NCBI GenBank assembly: GCA_027082875.1
Contig: JALWTK010000117.1
Location: 1 to 52,883, forward strand
Source of the DNA: Sulfurimonas sp.
GTDB lineage: Bacteria; Campylobacterota; Campylobacteria; Campylobacterales; Sulfurimonadaceae
DNA length: 52,883 nt
Direction: 5' to 3'
The stretch's first letter is position 1; the number at the start of each line of letters is the position of its first letter. The translations under genes and the position numbers were made by a program. Below, piece after piece: positions 35,057-43,578 of this stretch. The notes under the pieces are model-generated. The model did not search any database. It saw nothing but the letters and a program-made list of their open reading frames with translations, and was not told the origin of the DNA.

Positions 35057-35434
35057 ATGAATATGAAACAGGGAATGTTTATTGGGGTAATAGCTGCATT
35101 TTTGATACTTGGATTTGTTTCCATGAAAAGAGCGATGCCAGATGCTAAATCGGATAGGATTTATAAAGCAATACACGTCTACTCTCCTTACAAGTTTGAA
35201 AAGCGTATGGGTGGACTCACTATAGTAGACTCCCGAAATGGAAGAAAAGAGAAACCAAGTGCTGCTGATGTACTCTTGCGTTTAGATGAACTAGATGAAG
35301 CGTGGGGTAAGAAACACTTAAAGATAGAAGAAAATGCAGTTGTAGTTTTTGGGGATAATAACCAAAGTATTGTAAAGATTCATATACAAACACCACAAGA
35401 GAGAGCTTGGGTGAAAAAGTTTTACGGTATCTAA
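35057..35434 (+). CDS. Membrane-anchored small protein upstream of cytochrome c peroxidase
   Basis: The ATG at 35057 is preferred because TAGGAT lies 7 nt before it. The longer frame from 35018 would begin before the predicted transcript start. The 125-residue product has one N-terminal helix (GMFIGVIAAFLILGF) and a mature part with LTIVDSRNGRKEK and AVVVFGDNNQSIVKIHIQ. It is probably periplasmic and tethered. It lies 3 bp before the peroxidase gene under the shared FNR-type box. Function unknown. Confidence 0.65.
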   Translation: MNMKQGMFIGVIAAFLILGFVSMKRAMPDAKSDRIYKAIHVYSPYKFEKRMGGLTIVDSRNGRKEKPSAADVLLRLDELDEAWGKKHLKIEENAVVVFGDNNQSIVKIHIQTPQERAWVKKFYGI

Positions 35435-35437
35435 ATA

Positions 35438-36517
35438 GTGAAAACTTTTGTAGTCGGTCTACTCTCTCTTCTTACTTTGCTACAAGCTGAGTCACTTAGA
35501 GAGTATGCCCACTCAAAAGGTTTACGGAGTATTCCAAAAGATTTTGCTCAGCTTAAACACGAGGTAGAAGAGCCAGACAATAAGATGAGCAGAGATAAAA
35601 TCATCTTAGGTAAAAAGCTTTTTTTTGATAAAAATCTCTCTTATGACAGAACTATCGCTTGTGCAAAATGCCATAAGCTTGAAAAAGGTGGTGTTGATGG
35701 AAAGCCAACAGCTATAGGGTATAAAGATCAAGAGAACCCTGCACATCTCAACTCCCCCACTGTATTAAACACGGCTTACTCTAAACATCTCTTTTGGGAT
35801 GGACGAGCAAAGAGTTTAAGTGAGCAGGCAGGTGGACCAATACAGGCTCTTTTTGAGATGGCTTCCACTCCTGCACTTGTAGTCGCGAGAGTAAAAGAAA
35901 ACCTTGAGTATGAGGAGCTTTTCAGACAAGCTTATGATAAAAATGAGAGCATAAACTTTGAAAATATAACAAAGGCGATAGCTGTTTATGAAAAAACTTT
36001 AGTGACTCGGGGAGCTTATGATGAGTACTTAGATGGTGATGATAATGCTTTGAGTTCCTCTGCAAAAGATGGTCTGAAACTTTTTATAAACTTAGGCTGT
36101 AAAGCTTGTCATTTTGGTCCAGCAGTAGGCGGTCGGATGATACAGAAGTTTCCTCTTCGTGAGTATAACAGTATCTTAAGTATTACTTCTAGGTTTGACG
36201 AGGCGAAAAACAGTCGTAGTGTGGATGAGGTGGCATTTAACACTGCAATGCAACATGAGTTTCCATTTTCTAATACAGGTGGATTTATGGGAAAAGATGG
36301 TGCAAAAAAGTTTCGTGTTCCCATACTACGAAATATCTCAAAAACTGCTCCATACTTTCATAATGGTATGGTGAAAACTTTGAGAGAGGCCATAAAAATA
36401 ATGGCAAAGTATCAAGTCGGTGTAAATCTTACACCTAACCAGTTAGATAATTTAGAAGCATTTCTCAAGTCACTTGATGGTAAACTTGTAGAGTATAAAA
36501 TTAGGGATGAAAAATAA
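35438..36517 (+). CDS. Di-haem cytochrome c peroxidase
   Basis: The 359-residue protein starts at GTG with a signal peptide (KTFVVGLLSLLTLLQAE). Two haem motifs, CAKCH (after SYDRTIA) and CKACH (in LFINLGCKACHFGP), match the bacterial CcpA/MauG family. The peroxidase signatures LGKKLFFDKNLS, LNSPTVLNTAY, LFWDGRAKSL and VPILRNISKTAPYFHNG are intact. It reduces hydrogen peroxide in the periplasm with cytochrome c electrons. It overlaps the next gene by one base. Confidence 0.93.
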   Translation: MKTFVVGLLSLLTLLQAESLREYAHSKGLRSIPKDFAQLKHEVEEPDNKMSRDKIILGKKLFFDKNLSYDRTIACAKCHKLEKGGVDGKPTAIGYKDQENPAHLNSPTVLNTAYSKHLFWDGRAKSLSEQAGGPIQALFEMASTPALVVARVKENLEYEELFRQAYDKNESINFENITKAIAVYEKTLVTRGAYDEYLDGDDNALSSSAKDGLKLFINLGCKACHFGPAVGGRMIQKFPLREYNSILSITSRFDEAKNSRSVDEVAFNTAMQHEFPFSNTGGFMGKDGAKKFRVPILRNISKTAPYFHNGMVKTLREAIKIMAKYQVGVNLTPNQLDNLEAFLKSLDGKLVEYKIRDEK

Positions 36518-36711
36518 TGGCAGTAAATGATATAGTGATAATACTAGTGATGACATTTCCGATGTACCTCTTTAGTATATTTCCAGGGATTAAGGCGAGT
36601 GAATACTTAGAAAAAAAGTACGGGATAAGTGAAGGTAAAAAGAGAGCAGTTATGGTAGGAGGCACATTTTTATTTGCCCTGATTCTCTCTTCACTTTTAT
36701 ACTATGTGTAA
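36517..36711 (+). CDS. Small two-helix membrane protein
   Basis: The 64-residue protein has two hydrophobic segments (about residues 4-24 and 46-63) joined by a charged loop ASEYLEKKYGISEGKKR. Its start overlaps the peroxidase stop (TAATG). No family recognised. It is likely to be co-translated with its neighbours. Confidence 0.6.
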   Translation: MAVNDIVIILVMTFPMYLFSIFPGIKASEYLEKKYGISEGKKRAVMVGGTFLFALILSSLLYYV

Positions 36712-36715
36712 CAGT

Positions 36716-37282
36716 ATGAGTTATTTTCCTGCATTTATAAAACTGGACAATAAACAGATACTTTTAGTAGGGGCTGGTAATATTGCTCTTGAAAAACTAG
36801 AAAAACTTCTGGTCTTTACAAAAGATATAGTAGTTGTCGCGTTAGAATTTTCTCCTGATATGTTGGCACTGCTAAAACAAGAACAGATTCACTATGAAAA
36901 AAGAGCTTATAAAAAGGGTGATATTAAAGATATGAGTATGGTTATTATTGCGGTAGATGATATTGGTCTACAAAAAATAATCTATGATGAATCTCAGGAT
37001 TATAAGTGCTTATGTAATAGTGTTGACTCTGTAGAGTATTGTGATTTTATTTTCCCATCTTTTATAAAAAATGATGATTTAACTATTGCCGTATCTACTT
37101 CTGGAAGTTCTCCTGCGTTTGCGAAACATTTTCGTATCTATTTAGAGGGTCTTATTCCTGAAGGGATTAGTTCATTTTTACAAGAGATGAAAGAGTTACG
37201 GTCTTCTCTGCCAAAAGGTAAAGAGCGAATGAAGATGTTAGATACTAAGGCTAAAGAGTATATTCGAGGGTGGAGTGGATAA
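36716..37282 (+). CDS. Siroheme synthase N-domain protein (precorrin-2 dehydrogenase/ferrochelatase, Met8-like)
   Basis: The ATG at 36716 gives MSYFPAFIKLDNKQILLVGAG, the usual family start. An ATG at 36704 is also possible. The 188-residue product has the NAD-binding motif GAGNIALEKLEKL and the family segments NSVDSVEYCDFIFPSF and LTIAVSTSGSSPAFAKHFR. It should turn precorrin-2 into siroheme, the precursor of haem d1 used by NirS. It supplies the step missing from the nir operon on the opposite strand, where the methyltransferase is separate. Confidence 0.9.
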   Translation: MSYFPAFIKLDNKQILLVGAGNIALEKLEKLLVFTKDIVVVALEFSPDMLALLKQEQIHYEKRAYKKGDIKDMSMVIIAVDDIGLQKIIYDESQDYKCLCNSVDSVEYCDFIFPSFIKNDDLTIAVSTSGSSPAFAKHFRIYLEGLIPEGISSFLQEMKELRSSLPKGKERMKMLDTKAKEYIRGWSG

Positions 37283-37904
37283 GCTATTCATTATCTTTAT
37301 AGGAATAGTTTTCAGTCTGTTTCTACTCAGTTCAATCCTCCTCTATACACAATGGTTTGATAGTTATTTCTCACCCTACACACAAGAGTTAGAATTTAAA
37401 TATATGATTGGTCATATAAAATTTTATACTTCCTTGGTATTAATCTTTTTCTTAATAGCACAGGCGAACTATATGATAAAACTCAATCGTAATGTTAAGA
37501 AAAAAGAGTTACAGCGAAATCTTGGAATTGTCTTTGGGTTTTTATTGATTATTAAAATCTTAGTGTTTTATTATAGCTCTATTCCTATAATAGAATTTAA
37601 TAATAGGGTTTCTTCTTATCATTTGGGCACAAATGCTCAAAAGAATAAAATGGATGCTTATATGACATATATGGACTATGGTGTTCTTACCGACTATTAT
37701 GATATAAACGATACTAAACAGTGCTACCAGCCATCTTTAGAAGATATACACTCCAGAAAAGATGAAGTAAGTTTAAAAAAAGAGCAGAAAATATTTATGA
37801 AGCTTTTTCACGAAGCCCCGCTCAATATTGTTATAGTTTTTTTAACACTCATTAGTGCTTTTTATTTTAGTTCTCAATTAGCAAGGAAAAAAAATGTTAC
37901 CTAA
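37275..37904 (+). CDS. Multi-pass membrane protein, unknown function
   Basis: The 209-residue protein starts at GTG and overlaps the previous gene by 8 bp. It has about four helices (residues ~4-25, 46-65, 82-103, 183-202) with a periplasmic-type loop between the last two that contains YMDYGVLTDYYDIND. No family recognised. It overlaps the next membrane gene by 11 bp. Confidence 0.6.
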   Translation: MDKLFIIFIGIVFSLFLLSSILLYTQWFDSYFSPYTQELEFKYMIGHIKFYTSLVLIFFLIAQANYMIKLNRNVKKKELQRNLGIVFGFLLIIKILVFYYSSIPIIEFNNRVSSYHLGTNAQKNKMDAYMTYMDYGVLTDYYDINDTKQCYQPSLEDIHSRKDEVSLKKEQKIFMKLFHEAPLNIVIVFLTLISAFYFSSQLARKKNVT

Positions 37905-38337
37905 ATTCACTCAAAAATATAAAGCTGTTGAACCTTTTGTTCTTGGAGCAGATAAGGATATAACGACACAAAAACAAGCTCTTGAAGTTATAAGTAAAAA
38001 CTTATATTACATGTATGTACTCTCTGGTCTATTTCTTATATTATTTGTAATTTCACTTTATCTAGCTTATACTGATGGTGGCTATCCTAATCCTATAGGT
38101 TTAGTTATTGGGGGATCATTTTTATCTCTGAGTCTTATTATAAAAAAGTACATGAGTAAAGTAGCATCTTATGCTTTACTCATACTTAGTATATTAATAA
38201 TGCTCTATGTCATATATTTATACACATTATCTCAATCATTTGGTTTACAGTTTTTATTTGCCACGATACTAGTTGCTTCTTCTTTGAGAATAAAAAAAGC
38301 TATTGAGGCTTATAAAAGTATAACGAATCAAATATGA
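37894..38337 (+). CDS. Small multi-pass membrane protein, unknown function
   Basis: The 147-residue protein has a polar N-terminus (about 40 residues) followed by four closely spaced hydrophobic segments, including YMYVLSGLFLILFVISLYLA and ALLILSILIMLYVIYLYTL. It overlaps both neighbours, so it belongs to the same transcript as the peroxidase and siroheme genes. No family recognised. Confidence 0.6.
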   Translation: MLPKFTQKYKAVEPFVLGADKDITTQKQALEVISKNLYYMYVLSGLFLILFVISLYLAYTDGGYPNPIGLVIGGSFLSLSLIIKKYMSKVASYALLILSILIMLYVIYLYTLSQSFGLQFLFATILVASSLRIKKAIEAYKSITNQI

Positions 38338-39983
38338 AAAAATTAATTATATTACTATTATGTACACTATCGCTTATCGCGAGTGTGTATGAAGATGCCA
38401 AAAAGAGTGCTAAAGTAGGTAAATATGAAGAGGCTATAAAGCTCTATAAGTTAGCAGCAAAAGAGGGGGATAAAGAAGCTCAATATATTTTGGGAAGTGC
38501 ATATTTTACAGGTGATGGGCTAGAAAAAGATATAAATAAATCTCTTTATTGGTTAGAAAAATCAGCGAAGCAAGGTCTTTCACGGGCCCAAGCATTCCTT
38601 GGTTTTATATATGAAAATGGACAAGGAGTAGAAAAAAATATACAAAAGGCACTTATCTTCAATGAAAAGGCTGCCAAACAGGGGAATGCTAATGCTCAAA
38701 ATAATCTTGCAAGTATGTACTATAGTTATGAAGAGATACCCATAGACATTAAAAAGGCTAAATACTGGTACACAAAAGCAGTTAAGCAAGACTTACTCCA
38801 TGCTAAATGTAACTTTGCAGGTTTTTTAAATGACTTTTGGGTGGATGAGTATCTTTCAACTTACTGGTATATACAGGCATACAGAGGAGGTGCAAGCTGT
38901 GCTACAAAGGGTTTAAAAAGGAACTGTAAAGGAGTCGAACTTAAAGAGTGTGCTTTTTGGATAGATGATTTACCTCCTATCAAGACTGTATCGTCTAAGA
39001 AAATAAAGATAAAAAAGAAGCTAGTACAGAGTAAGACAGCTGTAGTTACTAAAACATTTCATACACCAAAAACACATGCTATAGCACTTGCTGATAATGC
39101 ATCTTCTATAGCTTTTGTTGGAAGAGAGAGTATATTTGTGTATGATTTTAATGAGATGTTTTATAAAATACCTTTAGGAAATGCATCTTTCCTTACTTAT
39201 ATAAAAAATGATGAAGAACTTTTAGCAGTTATTTCAAATAAATTAAAAATAGTTAATCTCAAAACAGAGGAAGAGAGAGATATTTTCTTTAGAAGTTATA
39301 TACGAGATAGCACCCTATCCCCAGATAAAAGTACTTTAGCACTAGTAAATACTCATCAAGAGTTAATAGTTCTGAACATAGAAGATCTGTCTCAAGAAAA
39401 ATACACCCTTCCCTTTATGCCAAATAGTGTTGCTTACTCTCCTGATGCAAAGAGTATCGCTGTAGCTGGAAAATCTAACACTCTTCGTATCTATAAAACA
39501 GAGGGTGATTACTTTGATTTGATTATAAAAGAAAAAACAAAAGCTTTGGGTCTTGATAATAATATCACTTCTGATGATTTTTCTAAGTTGATGAATGCCT
39601 TGGATAAAGAGGGTGCAAAAAGTTTAAAAAAAGTCCCTAAACGAAAGATAAATACACTGCTTTTTCTTGATAATGAAAATGTACTGATTGGAGGAGAAAA
39701 CCTTTTTTTAAAGTACAATATTAATACTCTTCAAAAGACTTTCTATTCACTTGCAGAAGAAAAAACATATCTCAATATAGAGACAATAACTCTCTATCCT
39801 GATGGTCATACTCTCATGTTGACAGGCTCTCAAAATATAGTATTTGACTTAAACACAGAGAAAGTAGTTGACAACATGGCAGGTGTATACAAGATCCTAT
39901 TTCTCTCTGATGATGAATTTGTAAGTGTCAGTAAAAGTTACAATGATAGTATAAACTTTTGGAAATTAAAAAAAGAACATTAG
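38334..39983 (+). CDS. Sel1-repeat / beta-propeller protein, periplasmic
   Basis: The 549-residue protein has a short signal peptide (MKKLIILLLCTLSLIAS). Residues ~20-190 contain about four Sel1-like repeats (AAKEGDKEAQYILGSAYFTG, SAKQGLSRAQAFLGFIYENG, AAKQGNANAQNNLASMYYS). After a Lys-rich linker, residues ~245-549 form WD40-like blades (NSVAYSPDAKSIAVAGKSN). Such mixed proteins act as scaffolds. It overlaps the preceding gene by 4 bp and ends the plus-strand series that starts with the peroxidase region. Confidence 0.75.
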   Translation: MKKLIILLLCTLSLIASVYEDAKKSAKVGKYEEAIKLYKLAAKEGDKEAQYILGSAYFTGDGLEKDINKSLYWLEKSAKQGLSRAQAFLGFIYENGQGVEKNIQKALIFNEKAAKQGNANAQNNLASMYYSYEEIPIDIKKAKYWYTKAVKQDLLHAKCNFAGFLNDFWVDEYLSTYWYIQAYRGGASCATKGLKRNCKGVELKECAFWIDDLPPIKTVSSKKIKIKKKLVQSKTAVVTKTFHTPKTHAIALADNASSIAFVGRESIFVYDFNEMFYKIPLGNASFLTYIKNDEELLAVISNKLKIVNLKTEEERDIFFRSYIRDSTLSPDKSTLALVNTHQELIVLNIEDLSQEKYTLPFMPNSVAYSPDAKSIAVAGKSNTLRIYKTEGDYFDLIIKEKTKALGLDNNITSDDFSKLMNALDKEGAKSLKKVPKRKINTLLFLDNENVLIGGENLFLKYNINTLQKTFYSLAEEKTYLNIETITLYPDGHTLMLTGSQNIVFDLNTEKVVDNMAGVYKILFLSDDEFVSVSKSYNDSINFWKLKKEH

Positions 39984-40038
39984 AGCTAATGAAATAAAAC
40001 AACTACAGAACTTCATATATCAAGCCAGTTTTATGCCA

Positions 40039-40067
40039 CGAAGTGAATTAGCAGTTTAATTCCTTCG
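40039..40067. terminator. Bidirectional hairpin between convergent genes
   Basis: CGAAGTGAATTA pairs with TAATTCCTTCG (one bulged base) around GCAGTT. A T-rich stretch follows on the plus strand (CTTTATTTATA). It lies between the convergent Sel1/propeller gene and the nirD-L fusion. Confidence 0.6.
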
Positions 40068-40069
40068 CT

Positions 40070-41065
40070 TTATTTATACTGCTTTTCCCATTCCTCTGAA
40101 GCTGGAGTAAAGTACTCTATACGCACTTTTTTAAACTCTCTTGAGGAGTAGAGGGGCATATAGGATTTGTTGGGAATCTCTTTTGCCATCTCTTCTATGA
40201 TTTGGCTTGACTCTTCTGTTGTTTTTGCGTGTACCATTGTAAAAAGATTATATGGCCAGTTAGGATATTTTGGTCGGAGGTAGCAGTGGCTTACTACACT
40301 AAACGCAGCTGCATCAGCACCTATCTCTTCTCCTTTTTCTTCATCAATATCCCATACCACCATAGCATTGGCATTGAAACCTGCTTTTCTATGGTTAAGA
40401 ATGGACGCAAATCTTCTCATAATTCCAGCCTCTTGTAGCTCCTGTAAAATGCTAAAAAATGTTTCATAGTCTGTACCAACTTCTTCTACTATCTTAGCAA
40501 AAGGCTCACTCACCATGTCGATATCATACTGTGCTAAACGGATGATGTCCCTATGAAGTTGTGTGAGTTCTATCTCTTTATGGACAACTTTTTTTACCTT
40601 CTCTTTTTTCTCATCTTTTCCAGTAGTGTTAAGTTTGACATTTATCTTAAAAAGTTTGAGTGTGGGGAGCATTATGTACTCCTGTGCATGTGTGAGTTTT
40701 GCAATGAGAGCTACTGTTTTGTCTAGTCCTAGTTCGCTTGTTGGAGGCACACCAAGTGTAAACCAGATGTTAAACTCATGGTTGCGTTCATAGTTATGTG
40801 AGATACCAGGATGAGAGTTTATGATCTCTACTGCACTATCTATGAGTTCTGGCGCCATCTTCAGTGCGACAAGAGAAGAGCTGTAGCCTAGGCGTTTGGT
40901 ATCAAAGATAGCAGAAGTTTGCCTGATGATGCCATCACTTTTTTCTTTTTGGAGGATAGATAAAACTTCCTCTTCACTCATATCTAACTCTTGAGCGATT
41001 GCCTCAAAAGGTTTAGCAACTAGTGGAAATTTTTTCTGTATTCTTGATAATATTTCATTTTTCAT
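40070..41065 (-). CDS. Fused siroheme decarboxylase (NirD-NirL type)
   Basis: The 331-residue protein has two homologous AsnC/Lrp-like halves. The first (about 1-150) includes the HTH-like SEEEVLSILQKEKSDGIIRQ and ISHNYERNHEFNIWFTL. The second (about 170-325) includes FSILQELQEAGIMRRFASI and SHCYLRPKYPNWPYNLFTMVH. These His/Tyr/Arg-rich patches match Nir D/L/G/H and AhbA/B, which decarboxylate siroheme to didecarbosiroheme for haem d1. A single fused gene replaces several separate subunits. It has its own FNR-type promoter. Confidence 0.9.
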   Translation of the reverse strand: MKNEILSRIQKKFPLVAKPFEAIAQELDMSEEEVLSILQKEKSDGIIRQTSAIFDTKRLGYSSSLVALKMAPELIDSAVEIINSHPGISHNYERNHEFNIWFTLGVPPTSELGLDKTVALIAKLTHAQEYIMLPTLKLFKINVKLNTTGKDEKKEKVKKVVHKEIELTQLHRDIIRLAQYDIDMVSEPFAKIVEEVGTDYETFFSILQELQEAGIMRRFASILNHRKAGFNANAMVVWDIDEEKGEEIGADAAAFSVVSHCYLRPKYPNWPYNLFTMVHAKTTEESSQIIEEMAKEIPNKSYMPLYSSREFKKVRIEYFTPASEEWEKQYK

Positions 41066-41091
41066 TTTATAATTTTCCTTTATTTAGAACT

Positions 41092-41133
41092 ATTGTATTG
41101 TATATTTCATTAACCGTGTTTGATATATATCAC
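41092..41133 (-). promoter_or_regulatory. FNR/CRP-type promoter of the siroheme decarboxylase gene
   Basis: TTGATATATATCAC (plus, 41120-41133) differs from a perfect dyad at one end base. A TACAAT hexamer on the minus strand at 41097-41092 gives a start near 41085 with the dyad centred at about -41.5. It starts 2 bp before the stop end of the upstream MFS gene. Confidence 0.7.
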
Positions 41134-41135
41134 TT

Positions 41136-42356
41136 TTAGAGTTCTTTGAGCTTTGTGGAAAAGTAAAGAGAGATAAAGAGCATAACAAGTGTAATAGTAT
41201 AGAGAACATTGTAGTTAAAAAAGTGTAATAAAAACCCACCAAGGAGAGAGAAAAAGAGACCAAAAGAAATGATGTTTATCTGTAGGGCAATGTAGACAGG
41301 TCTTTTTTCTTGTGGGGCAAGGGCTAATATAAGATTGCCAGAGGCTATACGGTTGCCATCTATAGCTCCACCTATGATAAAGAAGATAAACATATACTCT
41401 TGGAGTGTGGATGCTATAAACGCAGTAGCTATCGCCACTATGTAGAGGCTTATTGAGATATTGGCCGTGAGTTTGTTGTAGCCTCTACCACTAAGTCTTC
41501 CCCATAAAAAGTTACTCAGCATCGCCCCTACCATCTGTGTAGTGATAAGAGAACCAATGGCAATACCATCTAAATCGATTTTTGTTTTTGCATCAAGGAT
41601 GATGAAGGGTAGGGATATAAGATAAGCATAAGCGAGCAGAAAGGTAGTGAGCTGTATCTGTAACTCTCTGTCAGACTTTAAGAGGGCAAAGGAGTTATGT
41701 AAAAACTCTTTAAAAGTGTTCTCTTTTTTCATGGTTTGGGTTTTTGCAGGTTCATCAACAGTGGCAAATGCGAGATACCCAAATGCCATAATAAAAGAAC
41801 TAACTATAAAAAGATAGCCATAACTTTGTGGTGCAGGAAAGGACTCTAGTATAAACGCAGCCAAAGCCCCACTCATAAGTCCACCAAGAGCACTAAAAAA
41901 CTGTCTATAGGCCATAGTCTTACCCCGAAACTTAGGAGAGAAAATTTTAGCGATGATGTCCTTGAAGTAGATAGCCCCAAATCCTGCACTAAAAGAGAAG
42001 ATAAAGAGACCAAGACCTATACAAAAAAGTGTAAGGTTTGGAGACTCTTTACCAAAGAGAATAATGCTTACTCCTATAAAGAACCAAGCCAAAAACCGTA
42101 TGAAAAATACACGGCGAATATAGGGAAGCATATAGGTGTAGGTTTGTGCTTGAAAAGCGGCGAAGAGTTGGACTAGTATCGCTCCACCACGAAGAAGTGC
42201 TGCGAAGAAACCAATTAGAAGAGAGCTTCCGCCAAAGTAGTTAACTATAAGAGGTAAGATGGTAGAAGGTTCAGCGATAGTTGTCCCAATAGTAAGAAAA
42301 AAACCATGTAAAATATTTCTGACATGGTTAGAAAACTTATCCATTGAGTTGTTCAT
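41136..42356 (-). CDS. MFS transporter in the nir operon
   Basis: The protein has about 406 residues and 12 hydrophobic segments, with the loop motif FRGKTMAYRQFFSALGGLMSGALAA typical of major-facilitator proteins. The start is uncertain. ATG at 42356 has GAGG near it; TTG at 42368, ATG at 42365 and ATG at 42344 are alternatives. It overlaps the preceding gene. The substrate is unknown; position in the haem d1 operon suggests nitrite, a tetrapyrrole or a metal, by inference only. Confidence 0.82.
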   Translation of the reverse strand: MNNSMDKFSNHVRNILHGFFLTIGTTIAEPSTILPLIVNYFGGSSLLIGFFAALLRGGAILVQLFAAFQAQTYTYMLPYIRRVFFIRFLAWFFIGVSIILFGKESPNLTLFCIGLGLFIFSFSAGFGAIYFKDIIAKIFSPKFRGKTMAYRQFFSALGGLMSGALAAFILESFPAPQSYGYLFIVSSFIMAFGYLAFATVDEPAKTQTMKKENTFKEFLHNSFALLKSDRELQIQLTTFLLAYAYLISLPFIILDAKTKIDLDGIAIGSLITTQMVGAMLSNFLWGRLSGRGYNKLTANISISLYIVAIATAFIASTLQEYMFIFFIIGGAIDGNRIASGNLILALAPQEKRPVYIALQINIISFGLFFSLLGGFLLHFFNYNVLYTITLVMLFISLYFSTKLKEL

Positions 42357-43233
42357 ATGCCTCATCAATAGAGCTTGCTTTTTGTGTTACAAAAAGAAAA
42401 ATAGCTGCATTTAATCGTGCAAGTTTCATATACTCATCAGAAGGATTTTGGAGTTGATCAAGTGACTCTGCTATGGTGATTTTTTCCCATGACTTTTTGT
42501 AGTGAATCCCATAATGTTCAGGATCAATGATAAACTCTTCAAGTCCATCCTTCTGGGCAATCCATAAACGCCCCTTACTAAAGAGTTCAGGTGTTCCTTC
42601 ATTTCCTTGTATCAGTGCAAATCGCTTGTAACGCTCGGCAAATATAGCTACATACTTTTTTACATAGGGTTTATGAAAAACACCAGTGATACCGTAGTCG
42701 CTATTCGTGATATGAGGAAGTTTTTCTATGGTGTTAAAAGCACTGCGAAGACCAACTCTGTTACGAATCTCTGTAAGATCATGAAGCTCTTTAAAGTAGT
42801 CTGCTCTATCAAAATAGTGAACATTAGAAGGGAAATTTTCATTCTGGGCAATCTCTTTTATGGTAATACCACCCTTTGCAGGTTGCATATCATCACCCAT
42901 TACGACTAAGCTTAAATCACTCTCTTTGAGTACCTTTGCTACAAGTGGAAAGATATAAGGGTTTTTTGCTTTACCATCAAAAGGATAGCCTAGTTCTATG
43001 GAGTTAGTAAGCTCCTCTGTTTTGATTAGTGCATCACATGAAGCTAATGCTCCACGAAACTCTTCAATTGTCTCAGGCTTGAGTCTCCAACCAAGTAAAA
43101 AGGCGGCTATCTCTTCGTTAGAGACATCTCTGTTTAAGATTTGAGCCATCATATCTTGACTCTCTTCATAACTTAAATCTCTGTTCCCCTTTGGTCCTGT
43201 GCCTACTGCATGTATATATTTTCTGAAGTTCAT
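42337..43233 (-). CDS. TrpD2/YbiB-like glycosyltransferase-fold protein
   Basis: The 298-residue protein resembles the anthranilate phosphoribosyltransferase family. The N-terminal helical domain has DLSYEESQDMMAQIL, EIAAFLLGWRLKPETIEE and FRGALASC. Later parts include VVMGDDMQPAKGGITIKE, RNRVGLRSAFNTIEKL, and HKPYVKKYVAIF. The TrpD2 subgroup (E. coli YbiB) binds DNA and is not proven to act in tryptophan synthesis. Its place in a haem d1 operon is unexplained. Confidence 0.78.
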   Translation of the reverse strand: MNFRKYIHAVGTGPKGNRDLSYEESQDMMAQILNRDVSNEEIAAFLLGWRLKPETIEEFRGALASCDALIKTEELTNSIELGYPFDGKAKNPYIFPLVAKVLKESDLSLVVMGDDMQPAKGGITIKEIAQNENFPSNVHYFDRADYFKELHDLTEIRNRVGLRSAFNTIEKLPHITNSDYGITGVFHKPYVKKYVAIFAERYKRFALIQGNEGTPELFSKGRLWIAQKDGLEEFIIDPEHYGIHYKKSWEKITIAESLDQLQNPSDEYMKLARLNAAIFLFVTQKASSIDEAYEQLNG

Positions 43234-43237
43234 TGTC

Positions 43238-43561
43238 TTAGTTAAGTGCTTCGCTTAAGATCTCTTGCAGGTCACTATTTGCTGGAGAGAGCTCAAAAGA
43301 GTCTGTACTAAAGGTAATTGTAACTGCTTGTGTAGAAGCATCTCCAACTTTTTCTGCAATAAGTGCATTGTACTGAAAGGGAGTAACTCTCCATCCATTT
43401 TCTTCAGCAGCCTCTGTAATAAGTGTTGCTACCTTTTTTTGAGTAAGGTTCTCTTTTGTTATATTTGTATGATCTTCTGGAGATGTTCCTGTCATAGAAC
43501 AAGCACTTAGCATAAATATTGTACTAAGTGATATTAAAACTTTTGAAGTAAGAGTTTTCAT
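43238..43561 (-). CDS. Small lipoprotein in the nir operon
   Basis: The 107-residue protein has a signal peptide ending in the lipobox MLSAC (Cys near residue 21). The mature part is small and mixed alpha/beta (ENGWRVTPFQYNALIAEKV, AVTITFSTDSFEL). It lies 4 bp before the TrpD2-like gene and 17 bp after nirE. Function unknown. Confidence 0.7.
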   Translation of the reverse strand: MKTLTSKVLISLSTIFMLSACSMTGTSPEDHTNITKENLTQKKVATLITEAAEENGWRVTPFQYNALIAEKVGDASTQAVTITFSTDSFELSPANSDLQEILSEALN

Positions 43562-43578
43562 TTTCTATCCTTTTTTGT

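Noticed and set aside
39984-40069. Possible small ORF between the Sel1/propeller gene and nirD-L
   Set aside because: Only a hairpin is seen; no start codon with a ribosome site opens a frame of useful length.
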